This document shows positions 22,164-32,793 of a stretch of 64,000 bases of DNA, one piece after another (positions within the stretch are counted from its first letter, which is position 1; every line of letters starts with the position of its first letter). Below the pieces are notes generated by a model, which saw only the letters and a program-made list of their open reading frames with translations, had not been told where the DNA came from and ran no database searches. Source of the stretch: Chlorops oryzae (taxonomy: Eukaryota; Arthropoda; Insecta; Diptera; Chloropidae); contig CM035806.1 in the NCBI GenBank assembly GCA_020466095.1, positions 117,827,921-117,891,920 on the forward strand, in the 5' to 3' direction. The translations under genes were made by a program, and so were the position numbers.

Positions 22164-25100
22164 CTATTTAACAAACCATTTTGTTCGCTCAATAAAGCTT
22201 GCTATCCTCACAGGGTTAAGTTCCCCGAGTTCCGATAGGGAGTGAAAGAAGTAATATCCCAAGGTTTTAAATCTCAGTTTAGCAAAGGCTGGGCAGTGCA
22301 GGAGAAGGTGCTGAGGAGTTTCCTCCTCCTCCTCATCCTGACAACTCCTGCAAAAATCGAAGGCAGGTGCCCGTAGCCTTCTGGCATGGGGACCTATGAG
22401 GCAGTGACCGGTCAACAGTCCGACTGTCACCGAAAGACGCGTTTTTGACATCCTGAGTAATTCCTCAGTCCGGTTATGCCCTATGCGTGGCCAAGTTGGT
22501 CTAGCTTTCTCACAAAAACCCCCGCTTTCCCATCTCTCTTGAAAGGACCTGTTGGCCCATTCCTCAATGAGAGGGCGACAGGTAGCAAGAGGAACCTCTG
22601 TTTGCTCGCCTGTTCGTGGAGCCGTCAGAGTGGTGCCGTGTCTGGCCAGCTCATCAGCTGTACAGTTCCCAGGAATATCGCTATGTCCAGGTACCCATAC
22701 GATCTCTATTTGGAAGTACTTTCCCATCTCAGACAGAAGGGACAGACACTTATTGACCGATTTTGAATTGACCACAAAGGAGTCGAGTGATTTAATTGCT
22801 GCCTGACTATCAGTAAAAATACTAACTCTTGTGTGAGTTATCACGTTCCGACGCAGCCATCTAACTGCTTCGCTGATTGCGGCTATCTCTGCCTGAAAGA
22901 CGCTACAGTGATCAGGGAGTCTAAAACTAAAACTCACATTGAGCATTTTACAGAAAACACCTCCTCCAACCCTACCTTCCAATTTAGAACCATCTGTAAA
23001 GAAGGTCAGACGATCCCCATCCCGGACGGACACCCCCTTCCAGTCCTCCCTCAAGGGTATAGAAGTCCGGAAGGGCTTTTCCAGACTAACCGTTGGTACA
23101 CAGTAGTCCGTAGTCTCCGGTATGTTGCCCAAAAGAACGGGCATTGGTAGGTTCGAAGTTCTACTTCTTACACCAACTTCCCTCAAACGCAAAGCAGTGG
23201 TCAAAGCCACTCTCTTCGCCGCTATGTCGGGGGGTATAATATTGAGCATCGCACTTAAGGCGAGCGTGGGAGTAGATCCAAGTGCTCCCGTGATACCCAC
23301 GAGAGCTAAACGTTAGACCTTGTCTAGTTTTTTGCAAATCGAGGTCTTCTTCAACGCAGGCCACCAGACAGCACAGCCATACAGAATTATGGGTCTGGCC
23401 ACCACAGTGAAGATCCAGTACACAGCTTTGGGGGACAGCCCCCATCGCTTACCAATGGCCTGTTTGCAACAGTAGAGCGCTACCTCAGCCTTCCTAATGC
23501 GCTCTTCAATCGCCGGCCCCCAGGTTAGTTTCCTATCAACTAGAAGACCCAAATATCTCACGTTGTCTGTGACGGTTAAGGGGACACCATCCAGAGATGG
23601 TGCCCGGAAATGCGGAATTTTGTGCTTCCTTGTGAAAAGAACCAGTTCAGTCTTGCTTGGATTAACAGCAAGCCCACAGTCCCTGGCCCAGGTTGTCACG
23701 ATTTTTAGATAGGAGTGCATTAGACTACTCAGGGTGTCTAAATGCTTTCCTCTTACCAATAGCGCCACATCGTCTGCATAGGCAACCGTGCGGCATCCAT
23801 ATGAATCAAGCCTTTCTAGGAGGCCATTCATTACGATGAGCCACAGAAGAGGTGATAATACTCCCCCTTGGGGAGTTCCTCTTCTGACCCTTCGCGGCCT
23901 TACCGAGCTTCCCCATTCCGCTACGACAGTTCTGTCCGTAAGCAGTTCGTGAATCATCTCGACCAATCTGCCCGGTATGGCCAGACTAACAAGAGAACTT
24001 GTGATGGCCTCCGGATGTACGTAATTAAAGGCTCCCTCAATGTCTAGGAAGGCTCCCAGTAAGAACTCCTTGTGAGTCAAGGAGCCCTCCACTTGATTTA
24101 TCAAGCAGTAAAGAGCCGTATCCACCGACTTCCCCCTCGTATATGCATGCTGGGAGTTGGATAGCCTACTTTTGGGAACTTTGTTCCTAATATATATCTC
24201 AAGAAGTCTCTCCAGGGTTTTCAGGAGAAAGGAGGAGAGACTAATGGGACGAAAGTCCTTAGGTGAGGTGTGTGATCTTTTTCCCGCTTTGGGAATGAAA
24301 ACAACCCTAGTCATCTTCCAAGCCCTAGGGATGTGTCCCAGGCGGACACAGGCAGTGAAGATCGTCTGGAGCCACTTAAGCGCCGTACTGAGCGTTTTCT
24401 GTAGCTGTGCAGGGAAAATACCGTCTAGGCCAGGTGATTTATATGGCTGAAAGGATCTTACAGCCCATATAATCCTGTTTTCATTGACTATATCCGACAG
24501 CGGCAAACTATCCTCCGCCAGGTTCGATGGGATCAGACTAGTCCCTTGGTCCTGAGCTGGAGGAAAGTGCTTATCCATCAAAAACTCGAGGGATTCCTCG
24601 CTACTTGTAGCCCACCCGCCATTATCAGTCTTAATATAACCAATCGCAGGAGCTCTTTTTGACAGAATTTTACGAAATCTTGTAGCTTCTGAACTGCTTT
24701 CCACTGATTCGCAGAAAGCCCTCCATGAAGTCCTTTTAGATTTCCTAATCTCAGTCTTATATATGCTAAGGCTAGCCCTGTTAACCTGCCAGTCCTCTGC
24801 TTCATTCGAGCTCTTGGCCCTATTAAACAACCTTCTGCACGATGCTCTGAGGCATTCGATGTCCGCATTCCACCAGTGCGGCTTAGATTTCCCACAGCGT
24901 TTGATTATAGGGCAGGCCACATTGTGAGCTTCCCTGTACGCGGTAGTTAGACTATCTGTCATACACTCTAATTCTTCAGAGTTAGTAGGTGTTCGCGGAG
25001 TGTCTATCAGAAAAGGCCCAATAGTCTCGCTAAAAGTTTTCCAGTTCGTGTTACGGTTGTTCCTGTACGACAGAACCTTGACCTGCTGCGTTCCAGCATT

Positions 25101-25747
25101 CACAGTGAACTGTATATATCGATGGTCGGAGAAGGAGTGTTCCTCCAGCACCTTTCAGTCAGTAACAAAATTTTCGTCCAGAAGAGATGTCAGTGTGATG
25201 TCTAGCACTTCTCTCTGGTTAGCTGTTATGAAGGTGGGTTCTTCCCCCTATTGCATATGCCTACGTTTTCGTTGCATAAATAATCAAAAAGTGACTCACC
25301 CCTTTCATTTGTGTCCGTGCTGCCCCATATTGTGTGGTGCGCGTTTGCATCAGCCCTCACCACCACACCAATGCCCATGGTTTTTGCTTCCGCCAAGAGT
25401 CCTCTTAAAACGGGAGGGGGAGCTTTCATATCGTGGGCCATATAGGCCGAGGCCAGCCAGGTCCTCCTGCCACCAGCCTCTATGCATACAGCAACCGTGT
25501 CGTGATCACTAAAGTTTTGCAGGAAGAAAGCCTGAAAATTCTTCTTAACTAGAATGCATGACCTTGGTTTACCTGAACCAGTCTGACAGAAAATATTATA
25601 ATTTGAGGTGCCAATCCCACAGATCCGGTTGTTCCATATCCATGGTTCCTGGACCAGCACCGCATCGGCTCCACCTTGTTCAAGGTGAATAAGGAGATTA
25701 GCGGCGGCCGCCTTCGAGTGGTGAAGATTAATCTGAAGTACCCTCAT
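22164..25747 (-). pseudogene. LINE ORF2: endonuclease, RT, RNase H, with three lesions
   Basis: It starts MRVLQINLHHSKAAA at 25747. The APE-type endonuclease has VQEPW and ADANAHHTIWG. RT shows TPQGGVLSPLLW and AYADDVAL; RNase H shows FFTDGSK, FQAEIAAISEA, FTDSQAAI and the VPGH motif. A Cys/His cluster (CRSCQDEEEE ... H ... C) closes the protein. Lesions: a frameshift near 25230 at the end of the endonuclease, a TGA at about 25157, and a TAA at 23313-23315 between RT and RNase H. Catalytic motifs are otherwise intact, so decay is recent to moderate. Confidence 0.88.
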
Positions 25748-27227
25748 GTACTCTAGAAATCTCCACCATCGTTGCGTCCGCCTCGTCGCTCGACGCCAGG
25801 AGGTCATCCTCGAAGAGGCGCGTGAGGCTGGTAATCGACCCAGCTGTGGATATGGATTCCCTTCGCTCTGCAGTCTCCACAGAAGATTGAAGGGAGTCCT
25901 CAGCTGCGGTCTCCACCTCCACACCGCACCCAGGTTTCCGGGTGAGAGCTTCCGGCGTGGTGCCTGCGCCGACCGCGGATTGGGGTCGCTCCTCCGCTCC
26001 CGTGGTTTCCACAGATGCTACGGAGGAACCCAGGGTGTTCACCACCCCTGCGGTCACGCTACTCACTGCCGAGTTTTCGGCAGCGATGCACCCTGCCTTA
26101 CCACTACTGGTGGGATCCTGTCCTCCGGCATCAGTCCGGTACACTTTCAGCGCTACCTTACTGAAGCCGTAGGACACGATCCCCTCCGACTCCGCTAGAG
26201 GTTTCAGGGACTCGGCGGTTGGTACGAGTACTACTTGCCGAGTTGGTCCCACCGACTCCTCTAGCTTAGCTAGCTTCCAGTTGTGGGTTGGAAGACTTGG
26301 ATTGCATACCCTAAACATTTTTAGGATATGCTCCGGTTCGGAAGGTGTGGTCGGGATCCAAGCTCGAGCTCTCGGACGAGAAGGAATATCCTTTTGGTCC
26401 ACCGCCACTAGCTTGGCTCCCGGCCACACCTCCCCTACTTTCGCGATGGCTGCCTTGTACAAGGCAACCGATCGCTCATTTGAGCAGGCGACCAATTTCA
26501 CCTGCCCCTGATGCCAGCCAGCATCGTCGCAGGAGGGAGGAGGCCCTGGATTTTCTTCCAAAACCTGGAAGAAGACGGAAGCGAGGGCCATCTCCACCCA
26601 CTTCCACTTATCCTTGGGTGTCCTACCCTCCTCGACGCTGCTGTCAAGTACGCCCAGGATCAGGCTATTTTTGGCCACCTCACTATATGACCTCGAAGGG
26701 TGGACTTTAGGTCTCTTCACTTGAGGAGGTTCCTCCTCCTGAGACCTTTGCCTCTTCGAGGCAAGTCCCACCTTCGAGGCTTCCGCCTGGACCTTACGGG
26801 CCCACTCCAGAGATGCAGCCTGCTTCGCAGTAAGCTGCTCTCTGGGAGTGTTCCCGTATTTCCCAGTAATTTTTTCGGACATGCGTCTGTCCGAGTACGC
26901 CTTTTTCGAAGGTGGCATCCTCTTTCTGGGATTTCCTCCTGCCAAAGTCTTGGCAGAGGGATTCCCAGTAGAGGTTGCCTCCACTCGAACAAGACCCTTG
27001 CTGGTGCTGGCTCCCTGGTCCAGAGAGCCTCCTGCGGAGGTAGTGTCAGTCATACTCGGCAGATGCAGCGGCGACTGGGTTGCCGGAATCACCACTACTG
27101 GTGATTCCGGGAGTTTCGAAGCCCTGCCTGCTTTGGCTAGCAGTGGCTTTGGTTTGGAGGGAAAGCTTCCACTGGTAACTCCTGTAGAAGATCCCCTGGG
27201 ATTAACGTTTGGCTTCAAAGCCGAAGA
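25728..27227 (-). CDS. LINE ORF1 protein, DUF4780-like
   Basis: About 499 open codons run from the 5' junction to a stop at 25728-25730, with no lesion. The middle (WKWVEMALASVF ... DDAGWHQGQVKL ... PGAKLVAVDQKDIPSRPRA) resembles the DUF4780 domain found in insect LINE ORF1 proteins. N- and C-terminal parts are Ser/Thr/Pro-rich and disordered. No in-frame ATG lies at the junction; the first is at residue about 60, so the natural N-terminus is likely lost. The family role is RNA binding. The end overlaps the ORF2 start at 25747 by about 20 bases. Confidence 0.72.
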   Translation of the reverse strand, partial: SSALKPNVNPRGSSTGVTSGSFPSKPKPLLAKAGRASKLPESPVVVIPATQSPLHLPSMTDTTSAGGSLDQGASTSKGLVRVEATSTGNPSAKTLAGGNPRKRMPPSKKAYSDRRMSEKITGKYGNTPREQLTAKQAASLEWARKVQAEASKVGLASKRQRSQEEEPPQVKRPKVHPSRSYSEVAKNSLILGVLDSSVEEGRTPKDKWKWVEMALASVFFQVLEENPGPPPSCDDAGWHQGQVKLVACSNERSVALYKAAIAKVGEVWPGAKLVAVDQKDIPSRPRARAWIPTTPSEPEHILKMFRVCNPSLPTHNWKLAKLEESVGPTRQVVLVPTAESLKPLAESEGIVSYGFSKVALKVYRTDAGGQDPTSSGKAGCIAAENSAVSSVTAGVVNTLGSSVASVETTGAEERPQSAVGAGTTPEALTRKPGCGVEVETAAEDSLQSSVETAERRESISTAGSITSLTRLFEDDLLASSDEADATMVEISRVHEGTSD

Positions 27228-28353
27228 AGATAGTCCAACCTATCTATGTGCCAAATTTCAGCTTGATTGGATTAGCCTTGCATATTTTGTCTTCATTGTG
27301 GCTAAAGCTGGCAGGAGATAACCGTAAAACATTCCTTTTTCCGACTGTAAAAAATCTATTGCCTCAGCTATAGGTTGCATCAAAATTACATATTCGTTTA
27401 AATAATCGAAATCTCTGTCCAGAAAGGCGTCTACTTGTAGCTCGTCGCAAAGCTTATTGATGTTTTTTTTATGGAATAAGATATTTTGTATTGCGTCATA
27501 TAAGGAATTCCAGCGCGTTACGATGGGATAAATCAGTTGTGAACCCAAAACAGAAATAATTTTTTCCGAAGATTTCGGACGGTTAATTTTATTATATATA
27601 CCAGTGCATTTTTTTTAAATCTTTTTTCAAGAAATAAAATAAATCAGATATTTTGAGTAATGGTTAATAAGCGAAGCTTACGCTTACCGTTTGATGCTTT
27701 TCGTAGGTAAGTAAGTTTGATTTCAAAATATTATTGAAATCAGTAACAGCGATCAAATTTAATGTGTGTGACGCGCATCTCACGTGGTTCGGCAACAAAA
27801 GTTCTAAATTCAAAGTTTGAATTTCTGTAGCCTCTTCTAAGGCAACTCATTCTTCTTCATGATCAGTGCCTACAAAAACATCATGACTTAAACCAAATTC
27901 CTTAAAGGCTTTCACAAAGTTTGAGCCGTTATCTGTTGTAGTTGCAACAACACTTTCAACGGTAAGCCCAAAATCCTCGTGGATCTGCGATATTTTTCGG
28001 TGTATAGCGTCATATGTATGACTACCACAAAATCGTTTGCATGATAAAGCTATTGAGTGCCTTTAAAAATGTTCGTCAATCCAATGACACGTATAGCCAA
28101 AAAAAACTTCGATGCTTTGTCGACCATATATCCGCTGTAGTGTAGAAAAAGTTTCCTAATTTAATAACTTGTTTGAATCTCTCCTTCATACTCAAAAATG
28201 TTTTGTCCAAGTGTTTCATTGCGCTTGGACGGCTGAAAACTTTCAATGTTGGATTGGCGTACTCAACTCAATCTTTAAACGTAATTGACTCGACAATAGA
28301 TATTGGCAACATATTTTTGATAATATGTGCCAACACAAGCTTATTAAAGTTTG

Positions 28354-28536
28354 TGTAGGATTTAATCTTTTATACGAATGAACGTACGCGACCGTTTAAT
28401 TTGAATACATATATTGGAGTGTTAAAGAAAATTCAAAAGACAAGAGAGTATAAAATTCTATGTACAAAGTTGATAATTTAAGTATGAACAGGGTTGCAAG
28501 AAACGTGTTAGAATTGGTAGTATAGAGTGCATAACA
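28354..28536 (-). repeat. copia 3' LTR
   Basis: On the plus strand it reads tgtaggattt ... gtgcataaca; it is the downstream LTR because the element is on the minus strand. The sequence next to it (28537-28552) is only modestly purine-rich on the minus strand (ttgaggcga), the position of the polypurine tract. Confidence 0.93.
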
Positions 28537-28627
28537 TACATCGCCTCAATTCAAACACGTTTACAAACGAATTATATTACTATAATTTACATTTCAAAAA
28601 ATTTAATTTCATGTTAAAAATTCAATT

Positions 28628-31600
28628 TCAATTCAAATTTAATTTCATGATGTTACAGCAATTGAAGTGCTTTTCCCTCGTCAAAGGTTTGGTAAGTACG
28701 TCTGCTGCGTTTTCGGATGATGCGACATATTGCATGACTATATCGTTCGTTAGGCATTTTTCTCGGATATAGTGGAATCGTATATCGATGTGTTTGCTGC
28801 GTTTGTGAACTGTTGGATTGTTGGCCAAAAATTGTGCACCCTGGTTGTCGCACAGAACTTTAGTTGGTTCAGCCACTAATCTGTTGAAACCCAATTCCTT
28901 GAGCAAACCCCGATGAAACGATATTTCTTTCGCACCTTGGCACACCGCAATATATTCAGCTTCCATGGAGCTGAGGGCCACAACATGCTGTTTTTTTGAT
29001 TCCCACGCGACGGGTCCACCAGCGAAAAGCATTACAGTGCCACTGTATGATTTGCGATCAGTAGCGTCCGAACCCCAATCAGCATCCGTGAAACACGTAA
29101 GATTTTCGTTAAGGGAAGAATATCTTAATTTACCTTTAGGGGTGCCCTTTAGGTATCTAAGGACATGTTTAGCCGCCAAAAAATGTTCACTATGGGCATG
29201 TGAATTGTATTGCGATAACTTTGCCAGAGTATATGCGATGTCCGGTCTCGAGATGACCGCTAAATACATTAGTTCCCCAATTAGAGATTGGTAGTTTTTG
29301 CAAACTGGTTTGGTACATTCAGCAATACATTTTTCTAGTACCATCCCGTTTATCATTGGTGTTGGAGACGGTTTGCAGTTAGCCATGTTCCATTTTTTTA
29401 ATAAGTGTCCAATATATTTTTCTTGGTGAACGGAAATCGTACCACGAGAGTCCTCCCTTTCGATTTGCATTCCCAGAAAGAATTTTACAGGTCCACGATC
29501 TACAGCTTCCACATGTTGAGATAGGCTTTTTATTATCGTTTTCATGTCCGTCGGTGATGTACATGCCAAAAGCATATCGTCGACATACAATCCGATAATA
29601 TTTATATTATTACCGACTCTTTTTATGTAGACACAACTATCTGATTTGCAACGAACAAAGTTCATTTTTTCTAATATATCATTGACTTTCTTGTTCCATT
29701 CTTTTCCTGATTGTTTCAGGCCGTAGAGCGATTTTTTTAATTTGCAGACTTTTTTAATGTTTTCTTGAGTTTCAAACATTTTCGGTTGTCTCATGTATAT
29801 CTCATCTTTTAAGTCTCCGTTTAGGTATGCAGCAACAATGTCTAGGTGATTTACCAGTAGCTTGTATTGAGCAGCCAATGCTAATAATAAACGAACCGTT
29901 GGATGTCTTATCACTGGAGCAAATGTTTCAGAGTAATCCAAGTTTAATCTTTGCCCACATCCTTGTGCTACTAGTCGGGCTTTATACCTTTCAATTTTTC
30001 CTTCGGTATCACGTTTTATCGAGAATACCCATTTACATCCGATGATGTTTTTGTCTTTCGGTTTTTCCACCAATATCCATGTGTCGTTTTTCATTAGAGT
30101 GTTATATTCATGTTCCATTGCCTTTCGCCAATTTTCGGAGTCTGTTGATTTTAATGCTTCATCGACTGATCTTGGATTTGATATGATTGCATTCAACATC
30201 TCGGTGCATGATGCATTATTATTGGTCGCCATAATTTTTCGGTTTCGTAGTTCCCGTACCAGGTCAGCATCAGGATTAGAAGAAAATTCTGAAGTTTCAT
30301 GGTCTGAGAAATATTCCAGTTCGCTGTCTTCATGAATCGATTTGTCTTCTAAATGGGTTTCGTCTTTATCGTCGTTAGATTTATTGCTTTCCAGTGATTT
30401 TTGTAGAATATCTAAATCAAATATAAGGTGATTTCTATCATTTGATGTATTTTCATCAATATTTGTGCTTGTGGAATTTTCTTTGTCCTCGGTTTCAAAG
30501 AATATGACGTCTCTTGCGATGGTTATCTGCCTTGTTTGATGATTATAGAGTCGATATGCTTTTTGGAAGCTCGCATAGCCTACGAATGTGTGTTTGACTC
30601 CCTTTGGAACAAACTTGCCACGATTTACTCCTTTCTGAAGTACTATCGCTTCACACCCAAATGTACGAAAATGTGAGACACATGGTTTCTTCCCTGTCCT
30701 CTTTTCAAAAGGTGTGATTGCAGCCAGTGCTTTTGTTGGTGATCGATTCCTGATGTAGACTGCCGTGTTGACAGCCTCAGACCACACATTTTGAGGAAGA
30801 TTCGAGTCCTTTAAGAGACAACGTGCCATCTCGACTATTGTTCTGTTTGCTCGTTCCGCAACACCATTCTGTTGCGGGGAATAGCTTACGGTTGTTTGGT
30901 GTATTATGCCACTTTGACTGAAAAATTCTTTAAATTTTGAGTTAATATACTCACGACCATTGTCACTTCTGACTATTTTAATTTTCTGACCAGTCTGATT
31001 TTCCACTAGAGTTTTGTATTCTTTAAAGGCCTCAAATGCATCTGATTTGTTCCGTAAAAACTTTATGTAGATGTAACGTGATAGGTCGTCTATGAATGTG
31101 ATGAAATAGGCGCTGCCACTTTGCGACATTGTTCTCATCGGGCCGCAAATGTCGGTATGGATTAATTCCAACAACTTTTTCGATGCAATTGCATTTTTTG
31201 TGTGATATGGTTTGCTATTAATTTTGCAAAGCGCACAAATTTCACATTTATAGTTAGTACTCGGTTTTAAATTTAATCCATGTACACATTTATTATTCGA
31301 CAAATTATGTAAGTCTTTAAAGTTCAAGTGTCCGAAACGCTTGTGCCAGAGATTAACATTTTTGTCACTCGAAACTGAATTTAAAGTTTCACAATTTTTC
31401 GGTTCAAAAACATTCACATAAAATATTCCATTACTTTCGTGTGCAGAAAATAACAGTTCATTTTGCTTTGAAAGGATTGTTGCGCGTTTCTCTGCAAAAT
31501 TTATATTATAACCATGTTTCAATATTTTTGATATCGATAAAAAGTTTGAGTGTAAGCATGGTACAAAGAACACATTTTTTAGTTCAATTTCTCGTTTATT

Positions 31601-32527
31601 TATTACTATTTTTGCATCTCCAATGCCATGTGCGTAGACTTTTTCTTTCGAAGCTAAAACAATACTTTCTGAGCATGGCTTTAAAGAAATAAAATATTTT
31701 TTATCTTTCAGCATATGTGAGCTTGCCCCACTGTCCAAAATAAAGTTTTCTGTGTTACTTTGATTATTTGTTTCACCGACATTGAATACAACTTGATTTG
31801 ATTTATTGTCGTCCTTTTTATTCCAACACTTTGCACGTATATGACCACGCTTACCAAATGCGTGACATATAACATTTTTCTTGTTATTTCCATTGTTGTT
31901 GTTATCTTTATTCTTTTTTTCGTTGCTATTCGCTATTGCAAGAACGGTTTCTTTTTCTTTAGTTGTTTTTTCCGTTTGTCTTCTTTCTTCGTCGAGAATT
32001 TTCGAAGCTAACTGTTTTATTGTAGGTAGGGAATCGCGTGTTTCTACCGCAACAACAAAACTTTCCATATCATCCGGCAAGCTGCATAACAACAAGATCG
32101 AAAGCAAGTCCTCTGACAAGGTCACGTCTATTTCTTTAAGTTCATCAATAATGGAACAGAAATTATTCAACTGTTCAGAAAATTTTTCATTTATTATAAA
32201 TTTAAACCGCACAAGGCTTTTAAATAACGTTACTTTACGCGCCGGACCTTTTGTTTTATACAACGCACTCAAAATGTTCCAAGCATCTTTTGCCGTTTTA
32301 CAATTTTTTATATGCACAATTTCTGATGCTTTAACACTTAATAAAATTGTTGCAAGTGCTTTTTGATCGGTAGTTTGCCATTTCACTTTTCTTTCTGCTT
32401 CAAATGGGCATGCTTCCTCGATCGTGCTCCAATAATCCAATGTAATGAGCAAACTTTTCATTTGCACTGACCACGTCGCATAGTTTTCACTATTTAATTT
32501 TTCAATTTGATTAATCCCGATAGACAT
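28628..32527 (-). CDS. copia Gag-Pol polyprotein, 1299 aa, open
   Basis: One uninterrupted frame. Residues 1-190 are Gag; a zinc knuckle is at 221-234; protease FILDSGASSH is near 265. The integrase (about 400-640) has an HHCC finger and LIHTDICGP, RSDNGREY and GVAERAN. RT (about 820-1060) has LYVDDMLL. RNase H (about 1160-1290) has FTDADWGSD, SSMEAEYIA, LCDNQGA. All catalytic acidic residues are present. One oddity: the knuckle reads CHAF...H...C, so the second zinc Cys is Phe. The polyprotein makes the particle and copies and integrates the element. The start is the first ATG after the leader. Confidence 0.95.
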   Translation of the reverse strand: MSIGINQIEKLNSENYATWSVQMKSLLITLDYWSTIEEACPFEAERKVKWQTTDQKALATILLSVKASEIVHIKNCKTAKDAWNILSALYKTKGPARKVTLFKSLVRFKFIINEKFSEQLNNFCSIIDELKEIDVTLSEDLLSILLLCSLPDDMESFVVAVETRDSLPTIKQLASKILDEERRQTEKTTKEKETVLAIANSNEKKNKDNNNNGNNKKNVICHAFGKRGHIRAKCWNKKDDNKSNQVVFNVGETNNQSNTENFILDSGASSHMLKDKKYFISLKPCSESIVLASKEKVYAHGIGDAKIVINKREIELKNVFFVPCLHSNFLSISKILKHGYNINFAEKRATILSKQNELLFSAHESNGIFYVNVFEPKNCETLNSVSSDKNVNLWHKRFGHLNFKDLHNLSNNKCVHGLNLKPSTNYKCEICALCKINSKPYHTKNAIASKKLLELIHTDICGPMRTMSQSGSAYFITFIDDLSRYIYIKFLRNKSDAFEAFKEYKTLVENQTGQKIKIVRSDNGREYINSKFKEFFSQSGIIHQTTVSYSPQQNGVAERANRTIVEMARCLLKDSNLPQNVWSEAVNTAVYIRNRSPTKALAAITPFEKRTGKKPCVSHFRTFGCEAIVLQKGVNRGKFVPKGVKHTFVGYASFQKAYRLYNHQTRQITIARDVIFFETEDKENSTSTNIDENTSNDRNHLIFDLDILQKSLESNKSNDDKDETHLEDKSIHEDSELEYFSDHETSEFSSNPDADLVRELRNRKIMATNNNASCTEMLNAIISNPRSVDEALKSTDSENWRKAMEHEYNTLMKNDTWILVEKPKDKNIIGCKWVFSIKRDTEGKIERYKARLVAQGCGQRLNLDYSETFAPVIRHPTVRLLLALAAQYKLLVNHLDIVAAYLNGDLKDEIYMRQPKMFETQENIKKVCKLKKSLYGLKQSGKEWNKKVNDILEKMNFVRCKSDSCVYIKRVGNNINIIGLYVDDMLLACTSPTDMKTIIKSLSQHVEAVDRGPVKFFLGMQIEREDSRGTISVHQEKYIGHLLKKWNMANCKPSPTPMINGMVLEKCIAECTKPVCKNYQSLIGELMYLAVISRPDIAYTLAKLSQYNSHAHSEHFLAAKHVLRYLKGTPKGKLRYSSLNENLTCFTDADWGSDATDRKSYSGTVMLFAGGPVAWESKKQHVVALSSMEAEYIAVCQGAKEISFHRGLLKELGFNRLVAEPTKVLCDNQGAQFLANNPTVHKRSKHIDIRFHYIREKCLTNDIVMQYVASSENAADVLTKPLTREKHFNCCNIMKLNLN

Positions 32528-32598
32528 TGTTCTTTTTTTATTTTATTTTTATTGTTTTTTAATTATATTAAAAATGACCAATACGAAACGTGTTAAAC

Positions 32599-32608
32599 GC
32601 CCATAACC
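32599..32608 (-). promoter_or_regulatory. copia primer-binding site
   Basis: Directly after the 5' LTR, the minus strand reads aaggttatgggc. GGTTATGGGC matches the anticodon-arm half of initiator tRNA-Met used by copia (established for the family), rather than a tRNA 3' end. Confidence 0.75.
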
Positions 32609-32610
32609 TT

Positions 32611-32793
32611 TGTAGGATTTAATCTTTTATACGAATGAACGTACGCGACCGTTTAATTTGAATACATATATTGGAGTGTTAAAGAAAATTCAAAAGACAA
32701 GAGAGTATAAAATTCTATGTACAAAGTTGATAATTTAAGTATGAACAGGGTTGCAAGAAACGTGTTAGAATTGGTAGTATAGAGTGCATAACA
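32611..32793 (-). repeat. copia 5' LTR
   Basis: Identical to the 3' LTR over 183 bp. It holds the element promoter by position. It is short for the family compared with Drosophila copia. Confidence 0.93.

Larger units (their letters stand above)
22070..27229 (-). mobile_element. RNase H-bearing LINE (LOA/I-like)
   Basis: The LINE is flanked by a 12-bp duplication atagtccaacct (22058-22069, 27230-27241). Order on the minus strand: ORF1 with a DUF4780-like region, then ORF2 with endonuclease, RT and RNase H. The 3' end is a short (AACCT)n tail. The 5' junction falls where ORF1 is already open with no leader, so it is probably 5'-truncated. ORF1-ORF2 layout with RNase H suits LOA or a related I-group clade (inference). 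Confidence 0.88.
19733..27257. repeat. GTGGGCGTGGC-type dispersed repeat, copy 1, with inserts
   Basis: It begins aaacaagtaagaaagc and the palindromic aaagtcgg...cccgacttt, as do the copies at 45590 and 63336. It ends after caaatttcagcttgatt next to hAT-2 coding sequence. At 21719-22035 it has three degenerate units with gggcg...accacgccc about 145 bp apart. It contains a MITE (19893-21660) and a LINE (22070-27229). Class unknown; no coding capacity of its own was seen. Confidence 0.6.
28354..32793 (-). mobile_element. Intact copia retrotransposon
   Basis: The 4440-bp element has identical 183-bp LTRs (28354-28536 and 32611-32793, no difference seen by eye), TG...CA ends and the duplication gtttg (28349-28353, 32794-32798). 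One long open frame fills the interior. Identical LTRs imply very recent insertion. It interrupts the BED exon of hAT-2. Confidence 0.96.
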
